Origin: Symsagittifera roscoffensis
Taxonomy: Eukaryota; Xenacoelomorpha; Acoela; Convolutidae
Assembly: GCF_963678635.1 (NCBI RefSeq)
Contig: NC_087063.1
Coordinates: forward strand, 1,522,073 to 1,586,072
DNA length: 64,000 nt
Direction of reading: 5' to 3'
The position numbers and the translations under genes are program-made. Within the stretch, counting starts at the first letter, position 1, and every line of letters starts with the position of its first letter. Positions 43,276-55,456 of the stretch are shown here, piece by piece. Under the pieces are notes generated by a model that ran no database searches, was not told the origin of the DNA, and worked only from the letters and a program-made list of their open reading frames with translations.

Positions 43276-45156
43276 CTCTAAGGGAAGGTTGTGATCCTCG
43301 CGAGTTGTTGAAACCACCGGGAACAGTTCATGCTGTTCCAGTTCCAGAACCGAAGGTTCTGGGAATCAACGAAGATGCGGCAGCCAAAGCTAATCCTATA
43401 ACCAGACACGAAGTAGCCGTCCGTAGAGTGGAAGAGCTGAATGAGGAACGGCGGGCTAAAGGCCCCAGAGTCGCACCGGGTGTCTCCTTCTAAGTCAAAA
43501 TCTCGTCTCTTCTTCTCTCTGGGCTCTGAAGGTAGGAAAAGATTTCTTCAGAATTGTCCTCATGCGGATCTTAGTGCGATTTCTTTTCAAATCTTTTAAG
43601 ATTACTGTGTTCTTCTCTTTTAAAAAGGAGAAAAATTATATCAAAGAACGTCTGCAATTTTATAACGCAGTGCATGCTGAACGAGAGAGTCTAGAAGCTT
43701 TCTATTTGCGTCTCACAGGTCAAGCAGTTCTGTGTAGCTGGACGATAGATCAAGAAAAGGAAGTTGTGCGAGATATCTTCATTGCGAAAATGCGTTATAA
43801 AGATATTCAACGTGAGCTATGTATTCGTCCGGGTGCCACTCCAGAAGAAGCTTTAAAGTCGGCATTGTTACAGGAGAAAGGGGCCCAAACTGCCTCTAGT
43901 CTACAACAATAACTCGGTTCTCCGTCAGTATCGGGCAGTCTTTCCCATCAGGGGTCCAATTCAGCACAAAGTGTACGCATCAAGCAGGAACCGTCGTATT
44001 CGGAGCAAAGGAAAACTCTATTTAATCAGATCAATTGGGCTCAATCGAATAGTTGACCGAAAGGAATTTTTAACTCGGAGAAAGCTAAGCTTTGTTATTT
44101 CTGTTGTGGTTTTAAGTTTTCCGCTAACCATAAACAAAGTTGTCCGGCAAGAAACGTTACTTGCAGGAATTGTAGCAAGAAGGGTCATTTTGCTGAAGAT
44201 TGCAAGTCCAAAAACGTAGCCAATGTAGAGGCGGAATCGGTTGAGACTACTGAGGAGAACTGCTGTAATTTCATCACTTCTGATAGCAAATCAGAATTTG
44301 CAGTCTTGGCGGCGGAGGATGTTTCTCGCCCAGAAACATCCTCTACCGAGTCGGTGAGGAAGTTCGAAGTCGGTAAAGAAGTTAGAAGTTATGTTTGCGG
44401 CTACGGGGAAATTGCGTTGTATTCAATTCACACTTCGTTGTGATAAAACGTTTTTCAAAGCCACGTTGGATACAGGAAGCCCTGCTTCCTTTGTAAATGA
44501 GAAAACGACAGACTGTAAATGAGAGAACGGCGTAGAGTCATTGCCTTCCTCAGTGGTACTCAGTGAAAAAGAATCTCCGATAGTCACAGTAAATGTTTAT
44601 TATAATAGGAAACGAATTAAGCTGATGGACACTCTGGTCGTGTACGTTTCGTCTCTGGGCTGGACTGTGAAGTCAGCAAAATTTCTCATTTCGGAGAATC
44701 GTACGCCTTGTCTTTGGATCTAGATCTGCAATCTCAATTGGGGGTCCGGACAACGCAAATTAGACCACCGCTGACCGCTGGTGGGCAAGGTTTTCCAATC
44801 GGACATTAATGAGACGTCAGAACTTTGGAGATCGCATTTTCACAAGAAGTATCAACTTGTTTGGTCCTGCATCGGCAGAGCAAAAAGTCAACAGGTTTTC
44901 TCTAGCTTCAAGTCGCGGCTTATTCTCAAGCAAGAAAATGGGGGGCAAGTCCCTGTTCATATTCAGGACAAAGTTGGGATTGAAATTCGGAAATTAATTC
45001 AAGAAGGCCACATTCTTCAACTTAACAAATATACGAGTGAACATTTTATATCTCTGATTGTGATTACATCAAAGAAAGATGGATCGGTTAAATGGCAATA
45101 GATGCGAAGCCTATGAATGATCAAACACATAAAAACCAATATCAGATGCCGTAAAG
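43276..45156 (+). pseudogene. E1 remnant (gag to N-terminal RT), unit 2 copy B
   Basis: Duplicate of 27354-29234. One coding difference was seen: the residue before LWRSHF is Glu here and Ala in copy A. Confidence 0.85.
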
Positions 45157-45357
45157 GTAAAATATCAAATTGTTTCATAATTTCTATTATTCAATCAAAT
45201 TTTAAATATCCCGCCAAATTTCTTCTGAGAGTTTGTTTCTTTTACAATTTCATTATACCAAATTTTCGTTTTGAATTTTTGTCATGCTAACTTATCGAAG
45301 TTTTAATATCAATCTGATGTTTTAGCCAAAATTTTCGATTTAGAGCTTTAGCTTTAA

Positions 45358-46773
45358 TGTTAGCTCCCTTTTCAAGCCAACCAGATAGAGAAAACTAACA
45401 CCTGTAAAAAATAAACTTGAGTTGAAACTGACTCAAAAATAACGATTCGATCTGAGGCTACGGGTCTATCATATGCTCTATAAATAAGAAAAATTCGTCG
45501 AATGTAGTTTTATAATTAATAGCGCTGAGTACACACGCAGCGTTTGCATCTGTACTGGAGGGAGATATTCTGCTTAAGAAAACTAACTGCCCTGGGTTCT
45601 TCGGTACAGGAGCCAAGTATTACAAAGTTTATTCAGAAAAATCTTAGTGCCAGGTCCGATGGCACCCTGAACTTCAAAAGCTATTGGTTGAAAAAGTTTT
45701 TTTTTCAACTATAAATAAATCTCTCTAATGGTCAGATTTTTGGTCTTTGGCCTCGGCCGCGGCCGTTCCGGGGTTGTAAAATTCGTTCACTTAAGTGACA
45801 CATAAATTTAGGAGAAAAAGGACCTAAAAGTATTAGCTCAAGTGTCAGTGACAGTTTTTTTGTGTGTTTTTGCACAGTAATATGTCGGAGCCAAATCGGT
45901 TCACTGAAGAGTGAGGACATTAAGATCTTGTCACAGCTTAAAAGCTTCATCCCCCCTCTACACTGAAAATAATTACAAATCCATGGCTAGGTCTTTAAAC
46001 ACCTAAAAGTTGCCAACGGCGTTAATAACGGGGTTGAGAACCGAAGTAAATACCATTAGTTTTTTTGGGCAGTGGACTTTTGAGCCATTTCAATTGGTTC
46101 AAACTAGAACTCACTTTATCTCAAACTTACTCTAAAAAACGCGCTCTAGTAACCAAATTCAGAAAAGACATCTAGACACAAACTCTTAAAACTATCCCAG
46201 ACACTACTAAGTAAAATAACTGTGATACTTCCAGAAATTTTGACAAAGTAAATTGTTTCAGCACAAGAAGTTTTCAATAAGCTCTGGACCTTTGGGTCAT
46301 TGAGTGGGCGTCATTTTTAATCAAGGTTCTCCTTGTTCCAGAAATAACAGTCACAAATCCACTCTTGATTCTCTTTGTCGGGATCAAGACAGCTCTACCA
46401 CTTGACCCCAAAAACAAGACAAAACTTCAGGATATGACCGACGGGCACATACTCTCTGGATTCAAGATCGATGTTCTCATTGCAACTTGACGTCATGTTG
46501 AAGAGCATCTATTTAAGATATAGGGCCAGTGGTCATTAACAGAAATTTGCTGATGATAAAAACCTTATCTACATCCCCAAAACTCACAACCAAGTAACAT
46601 TGTCATTCTAAGCTAAACAGCAAATGAATCCGGCATACGACTGCCTTTTGGATCATGTTCTTATAAGCCTTCTAAAACTTCTTTTAAATAGAATCAGTCA
46701 GAAAATTGTTATGCAAAACTTTGATATCTCAACAGACAAAGCATATTAGATAACAGCAGTTATTTGCTTAACA
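45358..46773 (-). mobile_element. 1.4-kb M-type LTR, unit 3
   Basis: Third independent (diverged) copy with the same ends, TGTTAGCTCCC and GCTTAACA. Agreement of three diverged copies on the same termini supports the boundary. Confidence 0.65.
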
Positions 46774-46791
46774 CTGTTTTTCTTCCCTCAG
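46774..46791 (-). promoter_or_regulatory. Polypurine tract, unit 3
   Basis: The minus strand reads CTGAGGGAAGAAAAACAG next to the LTR start. Confidence 0.6.
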
Positions 46792-46918
46792 ATTTTATCT
46801 GAGGTCACACTCAAGCTGAAGCCTGCTAACTATCATTCAAGACTCACGAAATCCCTGATAGGTTTGACTTATATCTCAACATCAGTTTTCGAAGTACTGG
46901 GCAGAGACGCACTCGGCA

Positions 46919-49900
46919 TCATGCTCGCCTTAACAGTTCTTCTTCATCGTCAGAGCTGATCACGAGCTCCCCTCATGCTTCTAACTGTTGGTACGTACGC
47001 ATTGACTCCTTTTGCTCTTGTAGCCTCCTAAGGCGGTTTGGCAGCTTCTTAACCTTGAACTTCCTATTCAAACCAAAGAAACTTTGCAAGCTCAGGCTCA
47101 CCTTCTTGACCAAATCTTTCTCTAGTGTGGACCCTCTCGTTTTCGTGTTATCTCTAGATAGTTTGCGAGCTCTTTTTTATCCAGTGGTTATCCCATTGCG
47201 TTGAATAAGCAGGGGTCTTTTTAAAGTTTTTAGTCGAATTGTCTTGCCTCCACCGTGGGAGCTTTCGGCTCTCGAAACTTCATCATATTTTCCTCAACCC
47301 ATTTTAGTGCCAGCATTGAACTATTGATTTCACTACAAAGATGGTGACCTTCTGTTGATGAACTGGCAGTACTTCCGGGTGCCAAACAATTTGAGCCGTG
47401 CAATGACATGGATAGTCTCCATGCGTCAAATTAATGCATCGAATATTATGTTTTCCAGACCCTTCAAGCAAAGTTTCTAAACTCCATCATCTTCGCATGA
47501 ACCGAGTCGGTTCTGTCCACGGCAGAGCATCCTTCGAAATCTTCTAACTCATGCTCTGCCTCTCAAAGTCACTGGAATTTGTCCTCTCAACACTCAAGAG
47601 CTTCTCTCGCAAATGTCACTCAAGTCGTCTTCTTGGGTTCCAAGCACTGCCCCCCACATTTTCCCGAGCAATCTGTGTGAGTGATGCGACACCGTTGCCA
47701 GACGCACAACTTGAGTTGCTGAAAAAGCTTTGTCAATCAGTACTCTCAGACTGGATACCCGAACCATTGACATGGTAAATGCTTCGGGTAATTGCTTCTA
47801 CAGAATCTCGCCATCACTGACCACTTTATGATATTCGCGTTTGTCGGCAGGCCATATACTTTGCTAACAAGAAATCCCTTTTTATCAGATCAACTTGCTA
47901 TCCTTTGATGGGCTTCTAGATTATTTGCAACCTTCCCGGTCAGGACTCCACACTCAGGGCCGTAACCAGATGATTTTCAGGTTCCAGCATCTCCAGTGAC
48001 TCGGGACTAGACATTCTCGAGAAGAATCCCAGCACTGTTACTAAATTCACGTTCCTGCTTGGGTAGAAAGCTGCTAAAATTGCTAATCTCTTTCTCTGCG
48101 ACATCATCAAAGCTTGAGGCCAAAGCTTTTTTTTAGAAGGACTGAATCGTCACGCAAGATCATCCTTCACAAAAATGCTCTCCTCCTCCTGTGGTTAAAT
48201 CAAGACAATTTTCTGGCTCTATCTTCTTTAACTCGTCTTTGGATTCTTCCTGATGAGGCAAAATCAGCTTGTATATTACGTTCAGGTCCTCCACATCCTC
48301 ATCCTTTTCATGTAAGAGTCTGAAATTCTCTGTGGTCCTTTCACTTATGCTTGCTTGGGGATATGGACGCAAGAGGGTCTCAACAGCTTCCAGGTCACCC
48401 CAAGTTGATAAACAAGACGTTTGTTTCTCCACCTAGCCTCAATTCTATTCTGCTCTCCAAAAGTGGCACGCAGATAAACTTGGGTTCGTTTTCAAGAAGC
48501 AAGCCCACGCTGGGCTTCTTTCTCTCTCTAGTGCATCAATATCGATTATCCTCTCCATCCAGATCTTTGGAAACTCTGCGACATCAAAATTCATCTACGC
48601 ACTGCCCGCCTCTTTACTCAAGAAAGGCTATAAGGTATTCCCATGACACCGGAGACATACTAAAACTCTCCCTGTTTTGATTTTTTGGGGTAATCTACAC
48701 CCGTTATCATCGCTCGTTGCACATCATGGCCACTGCTGAACTTCTTGTTCGAATGACTCCTGATCTCGTCCATCTTCGCATGGTTCTCCAGAGATTGTCT
48801 AAAACTGTCATCCTTCCCGATCGCCGCCTTCTAATATACATTTAAGATGCTGGTCGAGATCCGACTCTCAAACGCTTTCTTGTCTGGTCGCTCTCTGATA
48901 GCAGGCTTGACTCACCTTATCAGGGATCACCGACAAGATCCATCTCGAGAAACAAGTGATCTTTGCTTCTCGCTAGGCTCAATCCGGAGTCATCTTGAGC
49001 CACATATTCTGTCATCATCATATAACTATGAAGACCCTTGACGCCCTATTTTAGCTTATCACACGAGCTCAGATCTTCTAATGAAATTGCAGGCAAGCAC
49101 GACTCTCGGTCTTGAAGAAATGATTTGCCTCAAAAGCTTGGCTGACGAACGTGCTCTCATTTCTTTTTGGAAGTATTCCGGCAGTAGTTTTTCCCAAGTC
49201 CTCCTCAACTGTCTTCTAGGTTCTAGATTATTCACTGCGGTTTTTTTGGCGAGGCCCAATTCCTACGCTTCCTTGACACGCATCTGTCTAGTAGTCTCAG
49301 ACAGTTCTCTAGCTCCATGATGATGACCAAAGCTATCCACCAAGAACGAGCAGTGTTTCTCGTGAGGTTTCTCTTCATGGATCGCTCGTGATTTGTTGAA
49401 CAACCTGTTGGTGCTGACTCGAGACCCACTCCGTACTGACGTCAACTTCCCATGTCAGTTCACTGGTAGAACCCCTCTATGGTTTCACCCGATGTGGCTT
49501 GAAATCTCGTTCCGTCACTGGTTCTAGATCTGGCGTCTCTTTCACATCAGCCACTACATCCATTTGCTTCCTAGAGGCAGAATTGTTTCTGTAAGCTGCT
49601 GTCTTTAATTTCGCCAGCACCCTGCTCTCTTATCACTAGCCCACTTAGAACCCCCATAATCTTATATATAACAAAATTGTTAGCTATAATAAAATAATTA
49701 TCCTTATTAGTTTATTTAATCTTAGGTTTTCACTTTTGCGCTTTCTCTTTAGACTAGAGCTGTCTTTACTGAATCTAGGTACGGTGTCTGGTCTTGTCTT
49801 TGGAATCTGGATCATTTTGCTGAGTAGTTCTTCTCTCGCGACCATCTCAAAATTGGCTTTCGTATCAAAGTGCGCTCTACAAACTCCACCCCGTGTGTCC

Positions 49901-51622
49901 CAAATTTCGTCTTTGAATTTTCCTCTTTACCTTCAAATTGAACTCTCGTAGAAATTTATACCACCCTTCGTGGTCCAGATTACCCAGAAACGCTGTCTTG
50001 CTTCTTTGGAAAGTATTGCTCTCCTTACCTTCATTGCTCAAGAGTAACGTGTCCATTGCCGTCAGCTGGCTTTTAAATTTTAACTCTAAATTCTTTCGGG
50101 GAGTTCCTAAAGGCGGCGTTGGAGTGCTGCCCCACTCCTCATCGCTCACGTCCTGCACAAGCTCTCTCGTGGTACCTGGGCTAATGGTTTGGCCCTGGCT
50201 GTCACCACGGGAGCTGCAGTGTCCATCTCTTCTTCGGATTCACTAAGCGCTTCTTCCATCTTCTCTTCTTCCATCTTCGCATTCCACAGGAAGATTATTT
50301 TGTGTGCAGGGGTGTCAATAGAGAGAGGCGAGTGCGTGACCGAGTTCAACCACTTATACTCTGTAAGAGGAATGTATAACGCGCCTGCCGCTTCAAGTTT
50401 ATGTCCATCATGTGGTAGCTCCACCTGGTCTGTTCCATAAGGCGCTAGGTTTTTCCTGGTGCTGCACATCGTGTCCGCTTTCAGGCCTATGTGACCCTGC
50501 TCTAGTTTGATTTGGCCAACTTGTCTACACAGGGTCCTTTCTCAAGTCCGACTTTCTCAAGTACCGCTCTGAAATCACTCACGTGGTATCTAGGTGGCAT
50601 GGATCCCCTCATGACTCTTGCTTCGTCCGTCCAAGAAATGATCTTTTTCTTGCTCGAGTGAAAATAGGTTGCTGCCGAAATTCCGAATAAGGGCTCTCAT
50701 TCTTTGGTACACACCCTCTGCTGCTGCTCCACCCCTTTTCTTTGCTTAATTTAAAGGCACCAACAAAGAATTCGTCATTCCTAGGTTCACTCTTCCAACA
50801 GATGGGAACTTCGAAGCGCGGTACGTAGCACATCTCGATCAAGAATAACGCTCAGTTTTTTCCTCACCAACTCAAAGGTTTCTGTCCAGGCCGGGATCTT
50901 AGGTTGTCAAAAAACATATAAGTAAATTGAGGCGTGCCCCCGTTTACCTTCAAGAGTTCCTTTCTATTTCCAGGCTCGATTTCTTCTCCAGCTATTTTTC
51001 GATTCGGCTTCAAGAGATGTTCAGCGTACATCTTGATACTGGGGTGAACTTGGGTCATCGCCATTGGATCGCCGTATTTCATCAGGCGGTCGAATACCGC
51101 CCAATTTCCATGCGTGAGGAGGCTCAAGTTCAAGTATTCTCTAACCTTCACTGTTTCCACATCTCTGGTGAACAGCAAAGCCGGCTCCATGTTAACAAGC
51201 TCCTAGAGAACACCAAGTATAGCGCAAGTAACAAGTTGTTTGACATGCTCAAGATGTCCTGAATAAAAGAGTCGAATATTGTTTTTCTATTGTCCTTGAT
51301 CGTAGCTTGACTTCTACCAAATCTATTGCCACCATTGCGGACAATTGCGTGCAAGTTGCCATCCATCCCTGCAAACAACAAAAGCTCTGGCTCACCTGGC
51401 GTTTCTAATTTGATCGCCGCCACCATGATCAGCATCTGGTTGAACTCTGCTCCAGGCAGTACATACAGAGGAGTCTCTGGCCATAAAAACTTCTCCGAAG
51501 CTCCACCGAAATCCGAACTCGCGATGATCTTGAAACTTGCTGCTCTAACCGATCAGAGGCAGCTAGTGCTTTCGATAAACTGGACGCTTCAAGCCCTTCT
51601 CCATATCTTGCACCTTCGCCAG
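46919..51622 (-). pseudogene. Minus-strand ORF3-position cluster, unit 3 (downstream part)
   Basis: The best preserved frames are 51435-51148 (open back to about 51540), 51190-50864 (VETVKVREYLNLSLLTHGNW, YAEHLLKPNRKI), 50842-50609, 50469-50146 (HDGHKLEAAGALYIPLTEYK, SIDTPAHKIIFLWN), 50158-49877, 49259-49059 and 48432-48160. Frames overlap or abut with small shifts, so this looks like one long gene broken by indels rather than many genes. An intron-bearing structure cannot be excluded. The element E1 insertion at 51623 splits it, and the reading frame across the target site (ECPELA, then KVQDMEKGLK) continues on the other side of E1. Function is unknown; no membrane or glycoprotein features were noticed. 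Confidence 0.6.
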
Positions 51623-51681
51623 TGTGGTGCAGTGTTAGTTATGTTATTTATGACGTCATTCACATCCTAGTTTAATAATCT
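51623..51681 (+). mobile_element. Truncated E1 5' LTR
   Basis: Only the first ~59 bp (TGTGGTGCAGTGTTAGTTATG...) remain. A deletion then joins it directly to gag at a position equal to 27900 in unit 2. Confidence 0.85.
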
Positions 51682-52250
51682 ATGTATTCGTCCGGGAGCC
51701 ATTCCAGAAGAAGTTTTGAAATCGGCATTGTTACAGGCGAAAGGGGCCCAAACTGCCTCTAGTCTACAACAATAACTCGGTTCTCCGTCAGTATCGGGCA
51801 GTCTTTCCCATCAGGGGTCCAATTCAGCACAAAGTGTACGCATCAAGCAGGAACCGTCGTATTCGGAGCAAAGGAAAAATCTATTTAATCAGATCAATTG
51901 GGCTCAATCGAATAGTTGACCGAAAAGAAATTTTAACTCGGAGAAAGCTAAGCTTTGTTATTTCTGTGGTATTAAGTTTTCCGCTAACCATAAACAAAGT
52001 TGCCCGGCAAGAAACGTTACTTGCAGGAATTGTAGCAAGAAGGGTCATTTTGCTGAAAATTGCAAGTCCAAAAACGTAGCCAATGTAGAGGCGGAATCGG
52101 TTGAGACTACTGAGGAGAACTGCTGTAATTTTATCACTTCTGATAGCAAATTAGAATTTGCAGTCTTGGCGGTGGAGGATGTTTCTCGCCCAGAAACATA
52201 CTCTACCGAGTCGGTGAGAAAGTTCGAAGTCGGTAAAGAAGTTAGAAGTT
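51682..52250 (+). pseudogene. E1 gag C-terminus and nucleocapsid
   Basis: The gag end (CIRPGAIPEEVLKSALLQ-like) precedes two CCHC knuckles, CYFCGIKFSANHKQSC and CRNCSKKGHFAENC, at about 51956-52062. These bind RNA during packaging. The frame around 51780 ends with TAA after a poly-Gln-like end, so gag and nucleocapsid are not in one frame. Confidence 0.8.
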
Positions 52251-52583
52251 ATGAATGCGGCTACGGGGAAATTGCGTTGTATTCAATTCACACTTCGTTG
52301 TGATAAAACGTTTTTCAAAGCCACGTTGGATACAGGAAGCCCTGCTTCCTTTGTAAACGAGAGAACGACAGACTATAAATGAGAGAACGGCGTAGAGTCA
52401 TTGCCTTCCTCAGTGGTACTCAGTGAAAAAGAATCTCCGATAGTCACAGTAAATGTTTATTATAATAGGAAACGAATTAAGCTGATGGAAACTCTGGTCG
52501 TGTACGTTTCGTCTCTGGGCTGGACTGTGAAGTCAGCAAAATTTCTCATTTCGGAGAATCGTACGCCTTGTCTTTGGGTCTAG
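52251..52583 (+). pseudogene. E1 aspartic protease
   Basis: A frame from ATG 52251 reads to TLDTGSPASFVNE, the retropepsin active site, and hits TGA at 52379. The C-terminal half continues in another frame (52401-52583, VTVNVYYNRKRIKL, SLGWTVKSAKFLI). The same split is seen in unit 2, so it predates amplification. Confidence 0.8.
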
Positions 52584-53990
52584 ATCTGCAATCTCAATTG
52601 GGGGTCCGGACAACGCAAATTAGACCACCTAGGCCGCTGGTGGGCAAGGTTTTCCAATCGGAAATTAATGAGTCGTCAGAATTTTGGAGATCGCATTTTC
52701 ACAAGAAGTATCAACTTGTTTGGTCCCGCATCGGCAGAGCAAAAAGTCAACAGATTTCTCTAGCTTCAAGTCGCCGCTTATTCTCAAGCAAGAAAATGGG
52801 GGGGCGAGTCCCTGTTCATATTCAGGACAAAGTTGGGATTGAAATTCGGAAATTAATTCAAGAAGGCCACATTGTTCAAATAAACAAATATACGAGTGAA
52901 CATTTTATATCTCTGATTGTGATCACATCAAAGAAAGATGGATTGGTTAAATGGCAATGGATGCGAAGCCTATGAATGATCAAACACATAAAAACCAATA
53001 TCAGATGCCAAAATTATTGGAGTTGTTGGATTTAGCGGCCCAGATAATCACGTCAAACAAGGATGGCGATGTTTGGTTCACGCCGTTGTATCTGAAATAT
53101 GCTTTTAGTCAAATTCCACTAAGTGATGGCGTTAGTAGTCACTGCAAATTTAATATATTTTGTGGAGAACAAACAGGCACGTATCGTTTCAAGACTGGTT
53201 TTTATGGACCACCGGATATGCCTAAAGAATTCAAGAAAGCGATGGACAATACTCTTCAAGGATTTTCGGGAGTTTTCAGTTTCTTGGACGATATTCTTAT
53301 AGTTTCAAAAGGCTCAGTAGTGGATCACAATATACTTGTGGACAAATTATTGGTCAGGCTAAAGGAGGAAGGATTTGCCCTTAAATTTTCGAAATGTGAG
53401 TTTTCCTTGAATCATCTGTTTTGGTTGGGCTATGATATTGATTCAGAAGGATACAGACCGAAACGTTCTAAAATCGATGCTATGTTAGCTCTCGAACCAC
53501 CCAAAACGTTGAAGCAACTTCGGTCATTCATGGGCATTCTCAGTCAGTTACAGCGATTTATGCCGAATCTTCAGTTCAATTCGGACCAATTCCGCCCATC
53601 ATTGAAAGCGAGTAATAAAAACAAATTCGTGTGGGGAGAGGAGCAACAATCTGCTTTTTCGAATATTCTTCAGCTGATAGCCAATATCACAAAAATGTTC
53701 CATTATGATCAAAATTGGAAGACAAGGGTCAAGTGCGACACCAGTCATTGTGTTCTGGGAGCAGCGTTGAGCAAAAAGTGGAATCGACGTTTGGGTTCCA
53801 ATAGCTTTTGCTAATGATCAAGAAAAAAAATTTTGGACAAACGACTTGGAATTTCTTGCAATTGTCTGGTCGTGTGAGCTTTTTGTAATAATCTTCTGAG
53901 TAATCATTTCGTAGTCCTAACAGATCATAGAGCAATTTTTTCGGTACTCAAGACCAATAGAGGAAATGAGACCCAACAATCACAATTTTG
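52568..53990 (+). pseudogene. E1 reverse transcriptase and RNase H remnant
   Basis: RT begins at about 52568 in one frame and shifts at about 52951 into the frame ending 53814. Visible motifs are AMDAKPMNDQ, SQIPL, QTGTYRFKTGFYG, the catalytic FLDDILIV, SKCEFSL..LFWLGY and the thumb RSFMGILSQLQRFMPNL. Motif A reads TPLYLKYAFSQ, so the catalytic Asp (TTLDLRYAYSQ in E3) is Tyr. RNase H starts (CDTSHCVLGAALS) but breaks at 53814. Later traces (FWTNDLEFLAIVWSCEL, LTDHRAIFSVLKTNRG) are in other frames. Confidence 0.9.
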
Positions 53991-54533
53991 CCTTTCAACT
54001 TCGACGTTCCAATATTTCCGGTTGCAAATCTATCTCAATTTCTAAATTTTGAAGCACCGCTGCCGAGTAATTTTGATAAACAATATGTGGTTAAATGTAT
54101 TAGCCAATTTTTTAATGCTTGCAACTTTTTGGACCGTTGGGTTCATGATTCTTTTTCATCGCATTCGTTATCTAACAGCTCATCGATTAACTTGATCAAC
54201 AATCAGTCTCACACTTTTTCTACTTCAATTATTTCAATTGAATCGGATAATCATTACCATGTTCGAGAGTTTTCTCCCGTAAACAAAATTCAATCAAATT
54301 GGGGTGGCGAATTGATATTGGTTAATTGCGCTCAACCGCTAGAGGGCACAGATTTCAGTGTTAACCAGTTTAATCGTCCTTCATGTCAAAGTACAACACC
54401 GCTAGAGGGCGCTTGTTCTCTTGACATTCGTACTAACCCATTTTTATCCACTGTAAACGAAACAAGTTTTTCGTCAGTTATCCGCAAGAGGGCGCTGCAG
54501 TTTATGCTCAAAATTTTAGCCAATCAGCTTTGA
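53988..54533 (+). pseudogene. E1 RNase H end and Ser/Asn-rich linker
   Basis: The start (LPFNFDVPIFPVANLSQF) aligns with the RNase H end of E3 (IPFHFNIKHLAGSKMGLVDY). After that comes a roughly 130-residue Ser/Asn-rich linker without a recognised fold. A CCGCTAGAGGGC-like word recurs three times (about 54339, 54401 and 54484). Confidence 0.6.
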
Positions 54534-54838
54534 GTTGGTTTAATTCATTCAATGTCACTTTCACAGAATGTTTTCTGAATTGCTGGCCATTCTGGATTTT
54601 CTTTTGGTTATTTACTGCGGTGTTTATTGTGTTTCTGTCATTCACTTATTTCATCGGAATTTTCTCGTTGCCTAACATTTTTTGGATTTACTGGAGTTTG
54701 GTCTTCTTTACGTCAACCATTTTTCAGACTGTTTGTATGAACTTTACAAAAGATGATAGCTTTGAACAGCTACTAAATCAATTCGTTCCAGTGAATCAGC
54801 GGTGGTTCTCGTCTGATCGTGCAAGGCCGAGATTTTGA
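54447..54838 (+). pseudogene. Hydrophobic two-helix segment inside E1 linker
   Basis: In the frame ending 54838 a polar stretch (YPQEGAAVYAQNFSQSALSW) leads into about 55 strongly hydrophobic residues rich in Phe, Trp and Ile. Examples are CWPFWIFFWLFTAVFIVFLS and IFWIYWSLVFFTSTIFQTV. These resemble two transmembrane helices split by a short polar turn. It lies between RNase H and integrase, where a membrane segment is unexpected. E3 has no such segment. It could be an acquired sequence or chance translation of AT-rich DNA. Confidence 0.4.
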
Positions 54839-54985
54839 TCAGGTGCAATTCGTCCGAAACAACCGACATCAATTCAGCGTGCAGAGGCTTCGAAGGGCCA
54901 GTACGCCCTGATTCTGGCAAACTTTCGCTCGCGGAGTCTGCGGAAGTTTGATCCAGTAGGACGTTCTTCACAACCAGACCTTAGC

Positions 54986-55456
54986 TTGGACAGCCTTAAG
55001 TCTCCTTATATCGCCCCAGATCGGAAATTGCTGTCTGGTTTAGTCGGTATTTTAGACGCAGATGTGTTATCGGAGCTTAAAGACGAAGATTCTAGTCTCC
55101 GTTTGATGAAACCGGCTCTGATTAACAAAAATTACAAAACTTTCTGTGGAATCGGTGCATATTTGAAATCTTTCTGGCAGCGTTCAGCAGTAGTAGACGG
55201 TTGTGTTGTGATCAACAACCGGATTGCTATCCCAAATTGTCTTCAGAAACCTGTTCTTGCTCGTCTTCATCGATCACACGCGGGACAACTTGCCATGCTG
55301 GATGCGGCACAATATATTTGGTGGCTTAGGATGCATCGAGACACTATTCAGCTTCGTAATGATTGTCCTCAGTGTACGAAGTTTGGTAAGCATCTTAAAG
55401 CTAACACTTCGTTTATTTCGTCCAAACCCTTAACCTCTTTTGACCGGTCCAAATGA
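54986..55456 (+). pseudogene. E1 integrase zinc-binding domain
   Basis: The H2C2 domain is intact: VLARLHRSHAGQLAMLDA then CPQCTKFGKHLKA. It is preceded by a conserved lead-in (FCGIGAYLKSFWQRSAVVDG) that matches ASYGQYWFNIRNRLHVREDC in E3. The frame closes at 55456, just before the catalytic core. Confidence 0.85.

Larger units (their letters stand above)
39667..45156. repeat. Composite repeat unit 2, copy B
   Basis: Duplicate of 23745-29234 in tandem copy B. Confidence 0.85.
29343..45264. repeat. 15,922-bp tandem duplication, copy B
   Basis: This head-to-tail second copy of 13421-29342 carries the same LINE stops, the same deletions and the same composite repeats. Such identity means either a very recent duplication or an assembly artefact such as collapsed or expanded haplotypes. 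Confidence 0.95.
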
